The position numbers and the translations under genes were made by a program. DNA of 64,000 nucleotides from Actinomyces wuliandei. GTDB taxonomy: Bacteria; Actinomycetota; Actinomycetes; Actinomycetales; Actinomycetaceae. The notes beneath the pieces were generated by a model. It searched no databases. It was not told where the DNA came from and saw only the letters and a list, made by a program, of their open reading frames with translations. Of the stretch, positions 54,830-62,910 are shown piece after piece (within the stretch, counting starts at the first letter, position 1; the number at the start of each line of letters is the position of its first letter). The DNA lies in contig NZ_CP025227.1 in the NCBI RefSeq assembly GCF_004010955.1, positions 1,054,001 to 1,118,000 on the forward strand. Reading direction: 5' to 3'.

Positions 54830-56148
54830 GAGGCACGAGCTCCTTCTGCCGGGAGGGCCACGGCAGCCGCAGACGTACGCACGAGTCCGTCCCGGCATGT
54901 CGGGGAGGCCAGGAGAGAGCTGGCGAGCCGGGGCACGCTGCTCAGGCCGTCAAGGTCGAGGTGCTCACGGTCCTGCCGGCCTTCTACGGCCTGGGCGGCC
55001 CACCGGCTCAGGGCCTCAGGAGTCAGGGAACCCAGGTCCAGGTGGTCCAGCGCGCCTGCCCGCGACAGGGCCCTGGCACGGATGGCCTGCTCCTGACGGG
55101 GCACCTCGCGGGGAACCAGCAGCGCCGGGGTAGAGGTGGCCAGGATCTCGCAGACCGTGTTGTAGCCAGCCATCGCGATGACAGCGGCGGCCTCAGCGAT
55201 GTGGTGGCTCATTCCCGGCAGCGAGCGCCGCACCCGGGTCCGAGGGCCGGCTGAGTCCTCAGCCTGCCGCAGCTCCTCCTCGCTCATCTGGGGGCCGGCG
55301 ACCACGACGTGGTCGTGACCTGGGGGTGGGGTCATGGACACGGCAGCCCGAAGGAGCGTGTAGCCGTCCGAGCCGCCACCCACCGTGGTCAGCACGAATG
55401 GGCGGTCAGCGTGCTCGGGACGGGCCTCCACGGCCTGCCGCCCGTGGGCCAGGTAGCCGGTGAAGCACACACGGTCGTTGAGCGCCCAGGGGCTCTCTCC
55501 GGTGGAGATGATGTTGTGGACCTCCGGGTCGCCGTACACCCAGACCTGGTCGATCAGGCGCCTCATCTGCGAGGCTGACCCCAGGCTGTCCCACTCGCGG
55601 ACCAGGGTCCGGGGGGTGTCGAGGACCTCGCGCAGCCCGAGGACCACCCGGGCGGAGGGGCGCTCGCGCCGCAGTGTGCGCAGTGGCTCCCGCAGCTCGT
55701 GGCGCACCCCGTAGGGGTGTCTGTCGATGATGACCAGGTCCGGGGCGAAGGCTGTGACCGCCGCGCCCAGCATCTGGGAGCGCAGCTGGCCCAGGTGGCT
55801 CCTGGTGATGCGCAGGTGGCGAGGCTGGTAGCCGTTGCTTGACTTGGCCACGCCCGGCAGGACGAGCCAGTCGAAGCCGGGTGGCAGGGTGTAGTCCTCG
55901 GCCGGTGGGAGCCCGGTGACCACCATGCCGGTGACCTCCTGGCCGGTCAGGCCGGGAAGCAGCCGGGCCAGGTGGTGGGCCAGCGCCAGGTTGCGCCTGA
56001 GGTGGCCCAGCCCCAGGGCGTCGTGGCTGTAGAGCATCACCCTGATCGGTGCGGTGGTTGCGGTTGGTGCGGTGGTCGTGGCCGCCGTCTGTGCAGACGG
56101 CACGGCTAGTGCCGCAGTCGCCGTCGTGTCTGGCGTCGTGGTTAGCAT
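54826..56148 (-). CDS. MurG/GT28-like glycosyltransferase
   Basis: A 440-residue GT-B protein. A Thr/Ala-rich leader (about 35 residues) is followed by VMLYSHDALGLGHLRRNLALA, the nucleotide-sugar-transferase loop, and a C-terminal half with FVLTTVGGGSDGY, MAGYNTVCEIL and VPREVPRQEQ, as in MurG-like enzymes. ATG 56148 (GGGAGAGAAG upstream) is preferred; an ATG at 56226 has no ribosome site. It is the first gene of the nine-gene run and probably acts on a lipid- or protein-linked acceptor in the cytosol. Confidence 0.8.
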   Translation of the reverse strand: MLTTTPDTTATAALAVPSAQTAATTTAPTATTAPIRVMLYSHDALGLGHLRRNLALAHHLARLLPGLTGQEVTGMVVTGLPPAEDYTLPPGFDWLVLPGVAKSSNGYQPRHLRITRSHLGQLRSQMLGAAVTAFAPDLVIIDRHPYGVRHELREPLRTLRRERPSARVVLGLREVLDTPRTLVREWDSLGSASQMRRLIDQVWVYGDPEVHNIISTGESPWALNDRVCFTGYLAHGRQAVEARPEHADRPFVLTTVGGGSDGYTLLRAAVSMTPPPGHDHVVVAGPQMSEEELRQAEDSAGPRTRVRRSLPGMSHHIAEAAAVIAMAGYNTVCEILATSTPALLVPREVPRQEQAIRARALSRAGALDHLDLGSLTPEALSRWAAQAVEGRQDREHLDLDGLSSVPRLASSLLASPTCRDGLVRTSAAAVALPAEGARAS

Positions 56149-56495
56149 CGGCGTGCTTCTCTCCCTCGTTGTCTCCCCGTCGGGCAGGTCTGCCCACCCG
56201 TCGGCAGACAGGCAGGGGACGTTCATGAGACAAGGCTGTCAAGGCTGGGCGAGACCACGATGAGGGACAGATGAGAAAGCTCTTATCTTTAAGTAGATCT
56301 CGATTGTGTCATAGGACCTATGGGTGCCGGGTGGGAGGGCCTGGTGCGGGCCGCGCCAGCCGGGGCGATTCGCTCCGGGCGTTGCGAAGGCCCACGAGCG
56401 GTGCGCCTCATGGCAGTATGTCCAGCAGCTGCACGTACCCGTACCGGCAGAGGAGAGGCAGACGTGACCGCCAGTAGTGATGCGAGGCACAGGGC
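56149..56495. other. Divergent intergenic region upstream of nadD
   Basis: About 350 bases with no convincing gene; an AT-rich island (56270-56330) is unusual for this genome. It contains a perfect 13-base palindrome (56310-56322) and, on the minus strand, ATGACA and TAAAGA 15 bases apart, a possible promoter for the glycosyltransferase run. Confidence 0.5.
56310..56322. promoter_or_regulatory. CATAGG-A-CCTATG palindrome
   Basis: Perfect 6-bp arms around a single A, inside the AT-rich island between nadD and the divergent glycosyltransferase run. It partly overlaps a -35-like ATGACA on the minus strand, so an operator is plausible. Confidence 0.45.
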
Positions 56496-57179
56496 TTGAG
56501 CGCGCCTGAACGCCCGCTGCGCATCGGCGTCATGGGCGGAACCTTCGACCCGATCCACCACGGTCACCTCGTGGCTGCCAGCGAGGTCCAGAACGTCTTC
56601 GGCCTGGACGAGGTGCTCTTCGTCCCCACCTGGGCGCAGCCCTACAAACGGGACAGGCGTGTCTCTCCGGCGGAGCACCGCTACCTCATGACGGTCATCG
56701 CCACGGCGTCCAACCCGCGCTTCACCGTCTCCCGGGTGGACATCGACCGGGGCGGTACCACCTACACCATTGACACTCTCCACGACATCGGGGCAGAGTA
56801 TCCTGGGGCGGAGCTGTACTTCATCACGGGTGCGGACGCCCTGGCGCAGATCCTCACCTGGAAGGACAGTGGGGAGATCTTCGACCTGGCGCACCTGGTC
56901 GGCGTGACCAGGCCCGGCCACGTCCTGACAGGCTCAGGAGTGCCTCAGGACCGTATCTCCCTGGTGGAGGTGCCCGCCATGGCCATCTCGTCAACCGACT
57001 GCCGTCAGCGGGTTGGACGGGGAGAGCCCGTGTGGTACCTGGTCCCGGACGGCGTCGTGCAGTACATCCGGAAGTACGGGCTCTATCGTATGGCCCTGCG
57101 TCCGTCGTCGACGACGTCGATGACGGCGCGGGTGGCCCGCGAGCAGTCCCTGAGGAAGGAGAACGACGGTGAGCACTGA
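56496..57179 (+). CDS. nadD: Nicotinate-nucleotide adenylyltransferase
   Basis: Adenylates nicotinate mononucleotide in NAD synthesis. The 227-residue protein has [21 protein letters not shown] (nucleotidyltransferase signature), FITGADAL and the ISSTxxR-type [12 protein letters not shown] stop codon lies in frame at 56478, so the start must be TTG 56496 (giving [10 protein letters not shown]) or an inner codon; the TTG fits the family's N-terminus. It overlaps the next gene by 11 bases. nadD-rsfS is a standard pair. Confidence 0.95.
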   Translation: MSAPERPLRIGVMGGTFDPIHHGHLVAASEVQNVFGLDEVLFVPTWAQPYKRDRRVSPAEHRYLMTVIATASNPRFTVSRVDIDRGGTTYTIDTLHDIGAEYPGAELYFITGADALAQILTWKDSGEIFDLAHLVGVTRPGHVLTGSGVPQDRISLVEVPAMAISSTDCRQRVGRGEPVWYLVPDGVVQYIRKYGLYRMALRPSSTTSMTARVAREQSLRKENDGEH

Positions 57180-59058
57180 CCAGACCGGCGTCAGCAGCCC
57201 TACGTCAGACGAGACGACGGAGGGCGCGCGGCGGGCTCCACGTAGCAGCCGACGTGCCATCCGCCAGGCGGAGAGGGCTGCCGAGCGGGAGGCGATCCTG
57301 ACCGGGCAGCAGCCGCTCCTGACCCGTCGTGAGATGCGGCGCTTGCGGGAGGAGGCCAAGGCGCTGCAGGCTGCGGTCGAGGCAGGTGAGATCACCGAGG
57401 AGCAGGCCCGCGCACTCCAGGACCCGCTGGCGGAGCAGCCGGTTGTCGAGGACCGTACCCAGTCTGCTGACAGCGGCAGCGGTGTCACCAGTACGGCACC
57501 GCAGGAGGAGCAGGACCCGCAGGAGCAGGCCTCCGAGGCGGACCAGTCCCTCACAGGTGCTGCGGTGGCAGGTGCCCAGGATGCCTTTCAGGGTGATGAG
57601 CACCCCGGGGCCGGGGGGGTGCCTGGGGGCGGTGCTGCCGAGGGGCCTGGGGGCCAGTCAGACTGGTTCGACCTGGCCGCTCCCGCGACGTCTGCCGCGT
57701 CCTCGGGGGCGGGAACGGGTTTCCAGCCAGACCCTCAGGGGAGGCAGCCGCAGGGCGGTGAACCCGGCGGCCCTGGTGGCCCTGCTGACAGCGGTGCCGT
57801 CCCGGGCGGTGCTGCCGACCAGGCTCCTGGCGCAGAGGGCTCGCCCAGCTGGCGGGCGTTGACGGCGGATGAGGCGGTCGCCCTGTCAGAGATCCCCACG
57901 GGGCTCATGGACGCCGTTGACCTGCCGATCGTGGCCGAGGGGCAGTGGTCCGCCCCAGAGGAGGACTCGGGTCCCGCCCCGGTCCCGGCACGGGCCTCGC
58001 TGCGTGAGCGGCTGGAGACCGGTCAGACGCCGATGGTGCCCGGGGCGGGGGCAGCCTCTGGCGGCTATTCTGGTGGTGTCGGCGGTGACGGCGCGTCGGC
58101 TCCGGGGGCGCAGGCTGGTGCCAGCCCAGGAGGTGCCGCTGCCCAGCCTGCCTCGGACTCTGCCGCCTGGCAGGGGCCGTCCCAGGGTGGTCAGGACGGC
58201 GAGGTCAGTGAAGACGGCGGCGAGCGCTACGGAAGCTATGGCGGCTACGGACGCCCGGGTGGCTATGGTGCTGGTGGCTCCAGTGACGCTGGCTACGACG
58301 CTGGCTATGGTGACTACGAGGCTTCCCAGGGGGCTGCGGGTCCCGCAGGTACCCCTGCCAGGCCCGACGCCTCCACCCGGCTCCAGGGCGGGGCGGAGGC
58401 GTCCTCGGTGCAGCCGACGAGCGGCGGGCAGGGACAGGCTGCGGGTGCGGCCTCCGCGCCCTCCTCGGCAGTGCGCCGTCCTATCGTGCGGATCCCGGCG
58501 GCGGCCCAGGGCGTGCGCACGGTCAACGCCTCCACCGGTGAGCTCAGCGCCGTGCAACCGGTGGGCTCGGACGAGGAGGCTGGGCAGCAGCCGGTTGGCG
58601 GCCCGTTCCCGGCTGCGGACGCGGTGACCTTTGAGGACGAGACCAGTGTGATTCCTGCGGACATCGCCACGGACTTCGAGGACGACGCTCCTCAGTGGCC
58701 CTCACTGCGCCAGGACGCCTCTGCTGCCGAGGCCGCCGCCGGTCAGCCAGTGAGCCCCTACAGCCTCCCCGACCAGCCCGGCTCTGACAGGGCGCAGGAG
58801 GCTGCTGCGGGTGCCTTCACCTCCACCGAGTGGGACACCGTCGCCGCGCCACGCAGTGCTGTCGCCCTGGAGGACTCCTCGGCGCAGGAGCCCTCGCGGA
58901 CAGGACGGGTCCTGCTGATCGCCCTGATCGTCCTGGTCGTCGTCCTGGTCGTCGCCGCAGTGGTCTGGTTCATCGTGTCCCAGACGGGGGGCAGCTCTGA
59001 GGCCACAGGGTCTGCGGCGCTGGCGGGCAGGGCCGCGGACGCCAGTCGGCTCCTGTGA
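57169..59058 (+). CDS. Disordered tail-anchored protein of unknown function
   Basis: A 629-residue protein. Residues about 20-90 are charged and helical ([32 protein letters not shown]). Residues 95-570 are Gly/Pro/Ala/Gln-rich and probably disordered, with a Tyr/Gly stretch ([14 protein letters not shown]). One strong membrane helix lies at about 583-605 ([23 protein letters not shown]), leaving about 25 residues outside. GTG 57169 overlaps the nadD stop, and rsfS follows. Similar long disordered proteins occupy this slot in related actinobacteria. No function can be assigned. Confidence 0.75.
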   Translation: MSTDQTGVSSPTSDETTEGARRAPRSSRRAIRQAERAAEREAILTGQQPLLTRREMRRLREEAKALQAAVEAGEITEEQARALQDPLAEQPVVEDRTQSADSGSGVTSTAPQEEQDPQEQASEADQSLTGAAVAGAQDAFQGDEHPGAGGVPGGGAAEGPGGQSDWFDLAAPATSAASSGAGTGFQPDPQGRQPQGGEPGGPGGPADSGAVPGGAADQAPGAEGSPSWRALTADEAVALSEIPTGLMDAVDLPIVAEGQWSAPEEDSGPAPVPARASLRERLETGQTPMVPGAGAASGGYSGGVGGDGASAPGAQAGASPGGAAAQPASDSAAWQGPSQGGQDGEVSEDGGERYGSYGGYGRPGGYGAGGSSDAGYDAGYGDYEASQGAAGPAGTPARPDASTRLQGGAEASSVQPTSGGQGQAAGAASAPSSAVRRPIVRIPAAAQGVRTVNASTGELSAVQPVGSDEEAGQQPVGGPFPAADAVTFEDETSVIPADIATDFEDDAPQWPSLRQDASAAEAAAGQPVSPYSLPDQPGSDRAQEAAAGAFTSTEWDTVAAPRSAVALEDSSAQEPSRTGRVLLIALIVLVVVLVVAAVVWFIVSQTGGSSEATGSAALAGRAADASRLL

Positions 59059-59104
59059 ACGCCGGAGGTCCCCGAGGGGTCCCGGAGGAGGAGAAAGGAG
59101 ATCC

Positions 59105-59515
59105 GTGCCAGCCAGCGCCAGTGACCACGCCGTGGGGCTGACCCTCACCGCAGCACGTGCCGCTGCCGACCGCAAGGGGTACGGGGCAGTTGCCATCGAC
59201 GTCTCCCAGCGTCTCGGCCTGACGGACGTCTTCCTCGTCCTCACGGCCTCCAACGACCGGCAGGTGCGTGCGGTCGTTGACGCCGTCGATGAGGCCCTGC
59301 ACGGCGCGGGTGCGGTGCGCCGTGCCCGGGAGGGGCTGAGCGAGGCCCGCTGGGTGCTGCTTGACTACGGCGACCTGGTCGTCCACGTGCTCCGGGAGGA
59401 GGACCGGGAGTTCTACGGCCTGGAGCGCCTGTGGAAGGACTGCCCTCTCATCGCGCTGCCGGACGAGGCTGGACCAGGCTTCGACGCGGGGCAGGCTCCT
59501 GAGGAGCAGAGGTGA
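59105..59515 (+). CDS. rsfS: Ribosome silencing factor
   Basis: Binds uL14 and blocks subunit joining under starvation. 136 residues with VSQRLGLTDVFLVLTASNDRQVRA, WVLLDYGDLVVHVL and REFYGLERLW, the defining RsfS/Iojap motifs. GTG 59105 has a long purine-rich ribosome site (GAGGAGGAGAAAGGAG). The stop overlaps the following phosphatase GTG (GTGA). Confidence 0.95.
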   Translation: MPASASDHAVGLTLTAARAAADRKGYGAVAIDVSQRLGLTDVFLVLTASNDRQVRAVVDAVDEALHGAGAVRRAREGLSEARWVLLDYGDLVVHVLREEDREFYGLERLWKDCPLIALPDEAGPGFDAGQAPEEQR

Positions 59516-60159
59516 TAGAGGTCGTCCTGTGGCGCCACGGCCAGACCGACTACAACCTGGCCGGGCGCGTCCAGGGCCAGGTGGACGTCCCCCTCAACGA
59601 CACCGGTGCGCAGCAGGCGCGCCAGGCCGCTGCCGCCGTCGCGGCCTTGGGACCGACCCGGATCGTCTCCTCCCCGCTGGGCCGTGCCTGGGCCACGGCT
59701 CAGGTCCTGGCCCAGGAGGTGGGGCTGCCCGTCGAGACTGAGGCCAGGGTCGCGGAGCGCTCCTTCGGGCAGTGGGAGGGGCTCACCCGCAAGCAGATCA
59801 AGGCGGGGTGGCCCGACCTGTACCGTCGCTGGCGGGAAGGGCGCGACGTGCCTGAGGTGGGTGTGGAGGCAAGAGACCAGGTCGCCCGGCGCGTCGGCGC
59901 GGCAGTCGCCGAGCTGGTGGTGCCTGGTCGCGCGGACATGACTGACGGGGGCGCGGCTGACGGGGACGTGGTCGTGGTGGTCTCGCACGGCTCGGCCACC
60001 CGCCTGGGAGTCTGCCACCTGCTGGGGCTGGACCCCACGACGTGGTTCGGCCTGCGCGGCATGGCCAACGGGCACTACGCGAGGCTACAGACACAGAAGC
60101 ACGAGCCCGGGTGGGCGCTCCAGGGGTGGGACCTGTTCCCGCAGGTGCACCAGGCCTGA
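59512..60159 (+). CDS. Histidine phosphatase (phosphoglycerate-mutase-like)
   Basis: A 215-residue member of the histidine phosphatase superfamily with the phospho-His motif LWRHGQTDYN, RSFGQWEGLT and the second catalytic His in VVVVSHGSATR. Genes of this type follow rsfS in most actinobacteria; some act as glucosyl-3-phosphoglycerate or broad-range phosphatases, so the substrate is left open. It is coupled to rsfS by GTGA. Confidence 0.9.
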   Translation: MIEVVLWRHGQTDYNLAGRVQGQVDVPLNDTGAQQARQAAAAVAALGPTRIVSSPLGRAWATAQVLAQEVGLPVETEARVAERSFGQWEGLTRKQIKAGWPDLYRRWREGRDVPEVGVEARDQVARRVGAAVAELVVPGRADMTDGGAADGDVVVVVSHGSATRLGVCHLLGLDPTTWFGLRGMANGHYARLQTQKHEPGWALQGWDLFPQVHQA

Positions 60160-60297
60160 GCACCCTGGGACTGGGAGCACTGAGAGCCCGGTGGAGGCAG
60201 CCGGGGGCTGAGAGATAGGCCATACCAGGCGGATTTGCCTGACGGGCCTTGCCTTCATACAGTTGCCTGTGTCGCCCGTGTGGGTGGGCGTCCCGAC

Positions 60298-60373
60298 GGG
60301 GCTATGGCGCAGTTGGTAGCGCGCTTCCATGGCATGGAAGAGGTCGGGGGTTCGAATCCCCCTAGCTCCACCA
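60298..60373 (+). tRNA. tRNA-Ala (GGC), CCA encoded
   Basis: Acceptor GGGGCTA pairs with TAGCTCC; the anticodon stem CTTCC/GGAAG encloses the loop ATGGCAT with anticodon GGC. The T arm is GGGGG-TTCGAAT-CCCCC. A genomic CCA follows the discriminator A (60371-60373). Confidence 0.95.
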
Positions 60374-60414
60374 CCTGTGGTATCTGGCCCTGCGTAGGGG
60401 CTGCTGCGGGTGTC

Positions 60415-60487
60415 GGGGCTATGGCGCAGTTGGTAGCGCGCTTCCATGGCATGGAAGAGGTCAGGGGTTCGAATCCCCTTAGCTCCA
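60415..60487 (+). tRNA. tRNA-Ala (GGC), second copy, no CCA
   Basis: Nearly identical to the copy 117 bases upstream, with the same acceptor, D arm and anticodon GGC. The T stem differs by a paired change: AGGGG/CCCCT instead of GGGGG/CCCCC. After discriminator A60487 the genome reads CCC, so CCA must be added enzymatically. Confidence 0.95.
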
Positions 60488-60686
60488 CCCACGGGGGTCA
60501 GGCCGGGCTGGTGCGCTCGGCCTTATGTGTGTATGTGGCGGGTCCGACACAGGCTGGGGGAGCGGCACGACCGGGAGATGCTGGGAGCGGGCACTGCCTG
60601 GGCGCCGGGTTCCCGTGCCCGAGGCGGCGAGCCTGAGACGGTCTCTACGTCCACACAGCGGACCAGGGCTAGAAAGAAACAGCCGC

Positions 60687-60705
60687 TGAGGGTAGCCTCA
60701 CCTCT
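60687..60705 (+). promoter_or_regulatory. DtxR/IdeR-like iron box
   Basis: TGAGGGTAGCCTCACCTCT matches the remembered DtxR consensus (TTAGGTTAGSCTAACCTAA) at 14 of 19 positions, including the central TAGCCT and the ACCT half. It lies about 75 bases before the DUF2470/HugZ-like gene. Confidence 0.45.
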
Positions 60706-60779
60706 AGGTCGGGGCCTCCGACCAGGGTGGTTGTGCTGGCGTGCCAGGACACCCCAGGACACAGCAGGAAGGCACGCGC

Positions 60780-61715
60780 GTGACGTCACTCCAGGCTGGG
60801 AGCGCCAAGGTTCCCCACATGGCCGACCGCACCCGCCGTACTGCGCGCAGGCTCCTGTCCGGCGCGGGCAGCGCGGCTGTCACGGCCTATCGCGTCGACC
60901 CCTCCGCGCCCTCGACCTACGTGGCCCACGCCCTGAGCAAGGACGGGCACGTCCTGGTGGCTGCCTGCCCTGCTCCCGGATCACCCCTGGCGGTGGTCCC
61001 GGTGGGCTCCTCCACCGAGGTGCGGGTGGACATCACCCTGGACGCCGCTGAGCCGGGCGTGCGCATCACCGCAGCCACAGCCCACCTGCTGGGCCGCCTC
61101 ACCTGGGTGAGCGTGGAGGAGGCCGCCGGTGTCCTGGACTCGGCGCGCACCCCCGCCTGCCACTGCGCGATCACGGGGGAGGACCCCCTGGAGCGGCTCG
61201 CCCAGGTGGCGGGCGCACCCGGTGGGCGCCTGGGAGTCGTCTCCACCGAGCGTGTCATGCTCCACTGCGTGACCGGTGTGTCCAGCCACACGATGTCGGA
61301 GGTCCTCGGTGTTGAGGCGGCTGGAGGGACCGCTGCAGCCCACAGCGTCCCGACGCATCCTACGCATCCAGCCTCGGGGGCGTGGAGCGCCCAGGGGGTC
61401 CTGGCCGCCCACGAGGCCGTCAGCGCCGTGGGGCAGCTCGGGCTGCGGGCCGTGTGCGACGCGGTCCGCCAGGGGGAGGCTCACGGGTGGGTGTGCTCCA
61501 GCCGGCCTTCCGTCGGCGTGTGCGCCAGCCTGTGGGACCGCATCCTGTGCGTCGACGTCGACGTGCACGGAGCCACCCTCATGCACATCACGGGTGAGGA
61601 GGTCACCACCCTGGTGGTTGCCTTCTCCGAACCGCTCCAGGCGGCTGCCGAGGCCGGGCAGCACCTGGAGCAGATGGCCGCCGAGCTCCTGCCCCGGCGT
61701 CTGTCGCGCCCCTGA
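60780..61715 (+). CDS. DUF2470 / HugZ-like protein
   Basis: A 311-residue soluble protein. The N-terminal half (about 15-120) has the pattern of FMN-binding split-barrel proteins (AYRVDPSAPSTYVAHALS, VLVAACPAPGSPLAVVPVG). The C-terminal 90 residues (LCVDVDVHGATLMHITGEEV, TTLVVAFSEPLQ) fit DUF2470, which is often fused to haem-degrading HugZ-type barrels. GTG 60780 has AGGAAGG 8 bases upstream. The DtxR-like box ahead of it supports a link to iron or haem. The family call is by eye and moderately sure. Confidence 0.5.
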   Translation: MTSLQAGSAKVPHMADRTRRTARRLLSGAGSAAVTAYRVDPSAPSTYVAHALSKDGHVLVAACPAPGSPLAVVPVGSSTEVRVDITLDAAEPGVRITAATAHLLGRLTWVSVEEAAGVLDSARTPACHCAITGEDPLERLAQVAGAPGGRLGVVSTERVMLHCVTGVSSHTMSEVLGVEAAGGTAAAHSVPTHPTHPASGAWSAQGVLAAHEAVSAVGQLGLRAVCDAVRQGEAHGWVCSSRPSVGVCASLWDRILCVDVDVHGATLMHITGEEVTTLVVAFSEPLQAAAEAGQHLEQMAAELLPRRLSRP

Positions 61716-61956
61716 CCCCGGGCGGGCTGGTGGCAGGGCGCGTGGCCCTGCCACGGGCGCTGCCTCGCTGCGGACTCGCGACCACCCGCGACACGCCTCG
61801 CAGCCGCCTGTCCCTGCCACTAGGACGCAGCCCCACGGTCGTTAGCAGGTACGGCTGGGAAGGGGACGGTAGGTGCACTGACAGCCTTCGTTGTGGCAGC
61901 CTGTACTTGCTACGACAGTCGTCAGCTCGACTCCGCTCGCACGGAAGGTGAGCACC

Positions 61957-62148
61957 ATGCCTGCACCCACCAAGCCCACGCCCGCTCGGCGTGTTCTGAG
62001 GCTGGTTCTTGGTATTGTACTTGTAACGGTCTCGGTGAGAAATTTTATGGACAACGAGATCATGCTGGGGATTGTGTCGCTGCTGGCGGGCGTTGCCTTT
62101 ATCGGAGTGGCCGCACTCCGTGCCGGCGGCGGCCACCGTCAAGACTAG
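61957..62148 (+). CDS. Small two-helix membrane protein
   Basis: A 63-residue protein with a basic N-terminus (PAPTKPTPARR) and two hydrophobic segments (VLRLVLGIVLVTVSV and IMLGIVSLLAGVAFIGVAAL) separated by RNFMDNE. ATG 61957 has GGAAGGTG upstream. Base composition is lower in GC than around it. It lies 66 bases before an ABC ATPase and permease, so it may be a cargo peptide (bacteriocin-like), an accessory subunit or a holin-like protein; no family is recognised. Confidence 0.55.
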   Translation: MPAPTKPTPARRVLRLVLGIVLVTVSVRNFMDNEIMLGIVSLLAGVAFIGVAALRAGGGHRQD

Positions 62149-62214
62149 GTGTGCGCAACTAGTAGTGGACATCATGAATGTCGATTCTCCGTCGGACCAG
62201 CGAGGTGAGGCCGC

Positions 62215-62910
62215 GTGAGCCACATGCTGGAGGTCGAGCACCTCAGTGCCTGGTACCACCGGAAGAACCCGGTGGTACGGGAGGCCTCGTTCAGCATCGA
62301 CTCCGGTGAGGCCGTGGGGCTCATTGGTGTCAACGGCGCTGGCAAGACGACGATGCTCAAGGCGTTGTGTGATGCGCACCGGGGCTGCTCGGTGGGGGCG
62401 CTGCGCTACCGGGGCAGGCCGGTGACACCGGCCACGGCCGCGTTCAAGCGTCAGCGCTACCTCGCCCTGGCCGAGGACTCCTCGTTCCCGACCTGGTCCC
62501 TGGACACGTTTGTCCGCTTCCTCGGCAGGGCCTACGGTGCCAGGCGGCGCGCGCGGCTGCTCGACGAGCTGGTCGAGGGCTTCGACTTCGGCCGCTACCG
62601 GGGCGCGCCCTTCGCGAGCCTGTCCAGTGGTTCGCGCAAGAAGGCCAGCCTCATCGCGGCCTTCCATGCCCAGGTGGACATTCTCCTCCTGGACGAGCCG
62701 GTCGACTTCCTGGACTTCTCCGCCACGGAGTACCTCTACCAGCGCATACTTGCCGCGAAGGAGCACGGGCAGGCCGTGCTGCTCAGCTCCCATGTCGCGG
62801 AGTCGTTCACGCGGTGCACCTCCCGCCTGCTCGTCCTGTCCGCCGGCCTGCTGTCCGCCCCCGTTCCCACCCCCGCTGACTCCCGTGACGTCGCCTCGCT
62901 CATCGCCTAG
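62215..62910 (+). CDS. ABC transporter ATP-binding protein
   Basis: A 231-residue single-NBD ATPase with Walker A GVNGAGKTTM, a degenerate signature LSSGSRKKA (in place of LSGGQ) and Walker B ILLLDEPVDFLD, then SSHV as H-loop. GTG 62215 has AGGTGAGG 4 bases upstream. It overlaps the permease start by 26 bases, so the pair forms one ABC-2-type transporter. Substrate unknown; the small membrane protein ahead of it is a candidate. Confidence 0.85.
   Translation: MSHMLEVEHLSAWYHRKNPVVREASFSIDSGEAVGLIGVNGAGKTTMLKALCDAHRGCSVGALRYRGRPVTPATAAFKRQRYLALAEDSSFPTWSLDTFVRFLGRAYGARRRARLLDELVEGFDFGRYRGAPFASLSSGSRKKASLIAAFHAQVDILLLDEPVDFLDFSATEYLYQRILAAKEHGQAVLLSSHVAESFTRCTSRLLVLSAGLLSAPVPTPADSRDVASLIA

Noticed and set aside
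60298..60487. Integration site of a mobile element at the tRNA pair
   Set aside because: No integrase or att-type direct repeat beyond the tRNA duplication itself is visible nearby.
60235..60636. Open frames across the two tRNA genes
   Set aside because: They translate the two tRNA copies (giving a repeated peptide), which is an artefact of the tandem tRNAs.
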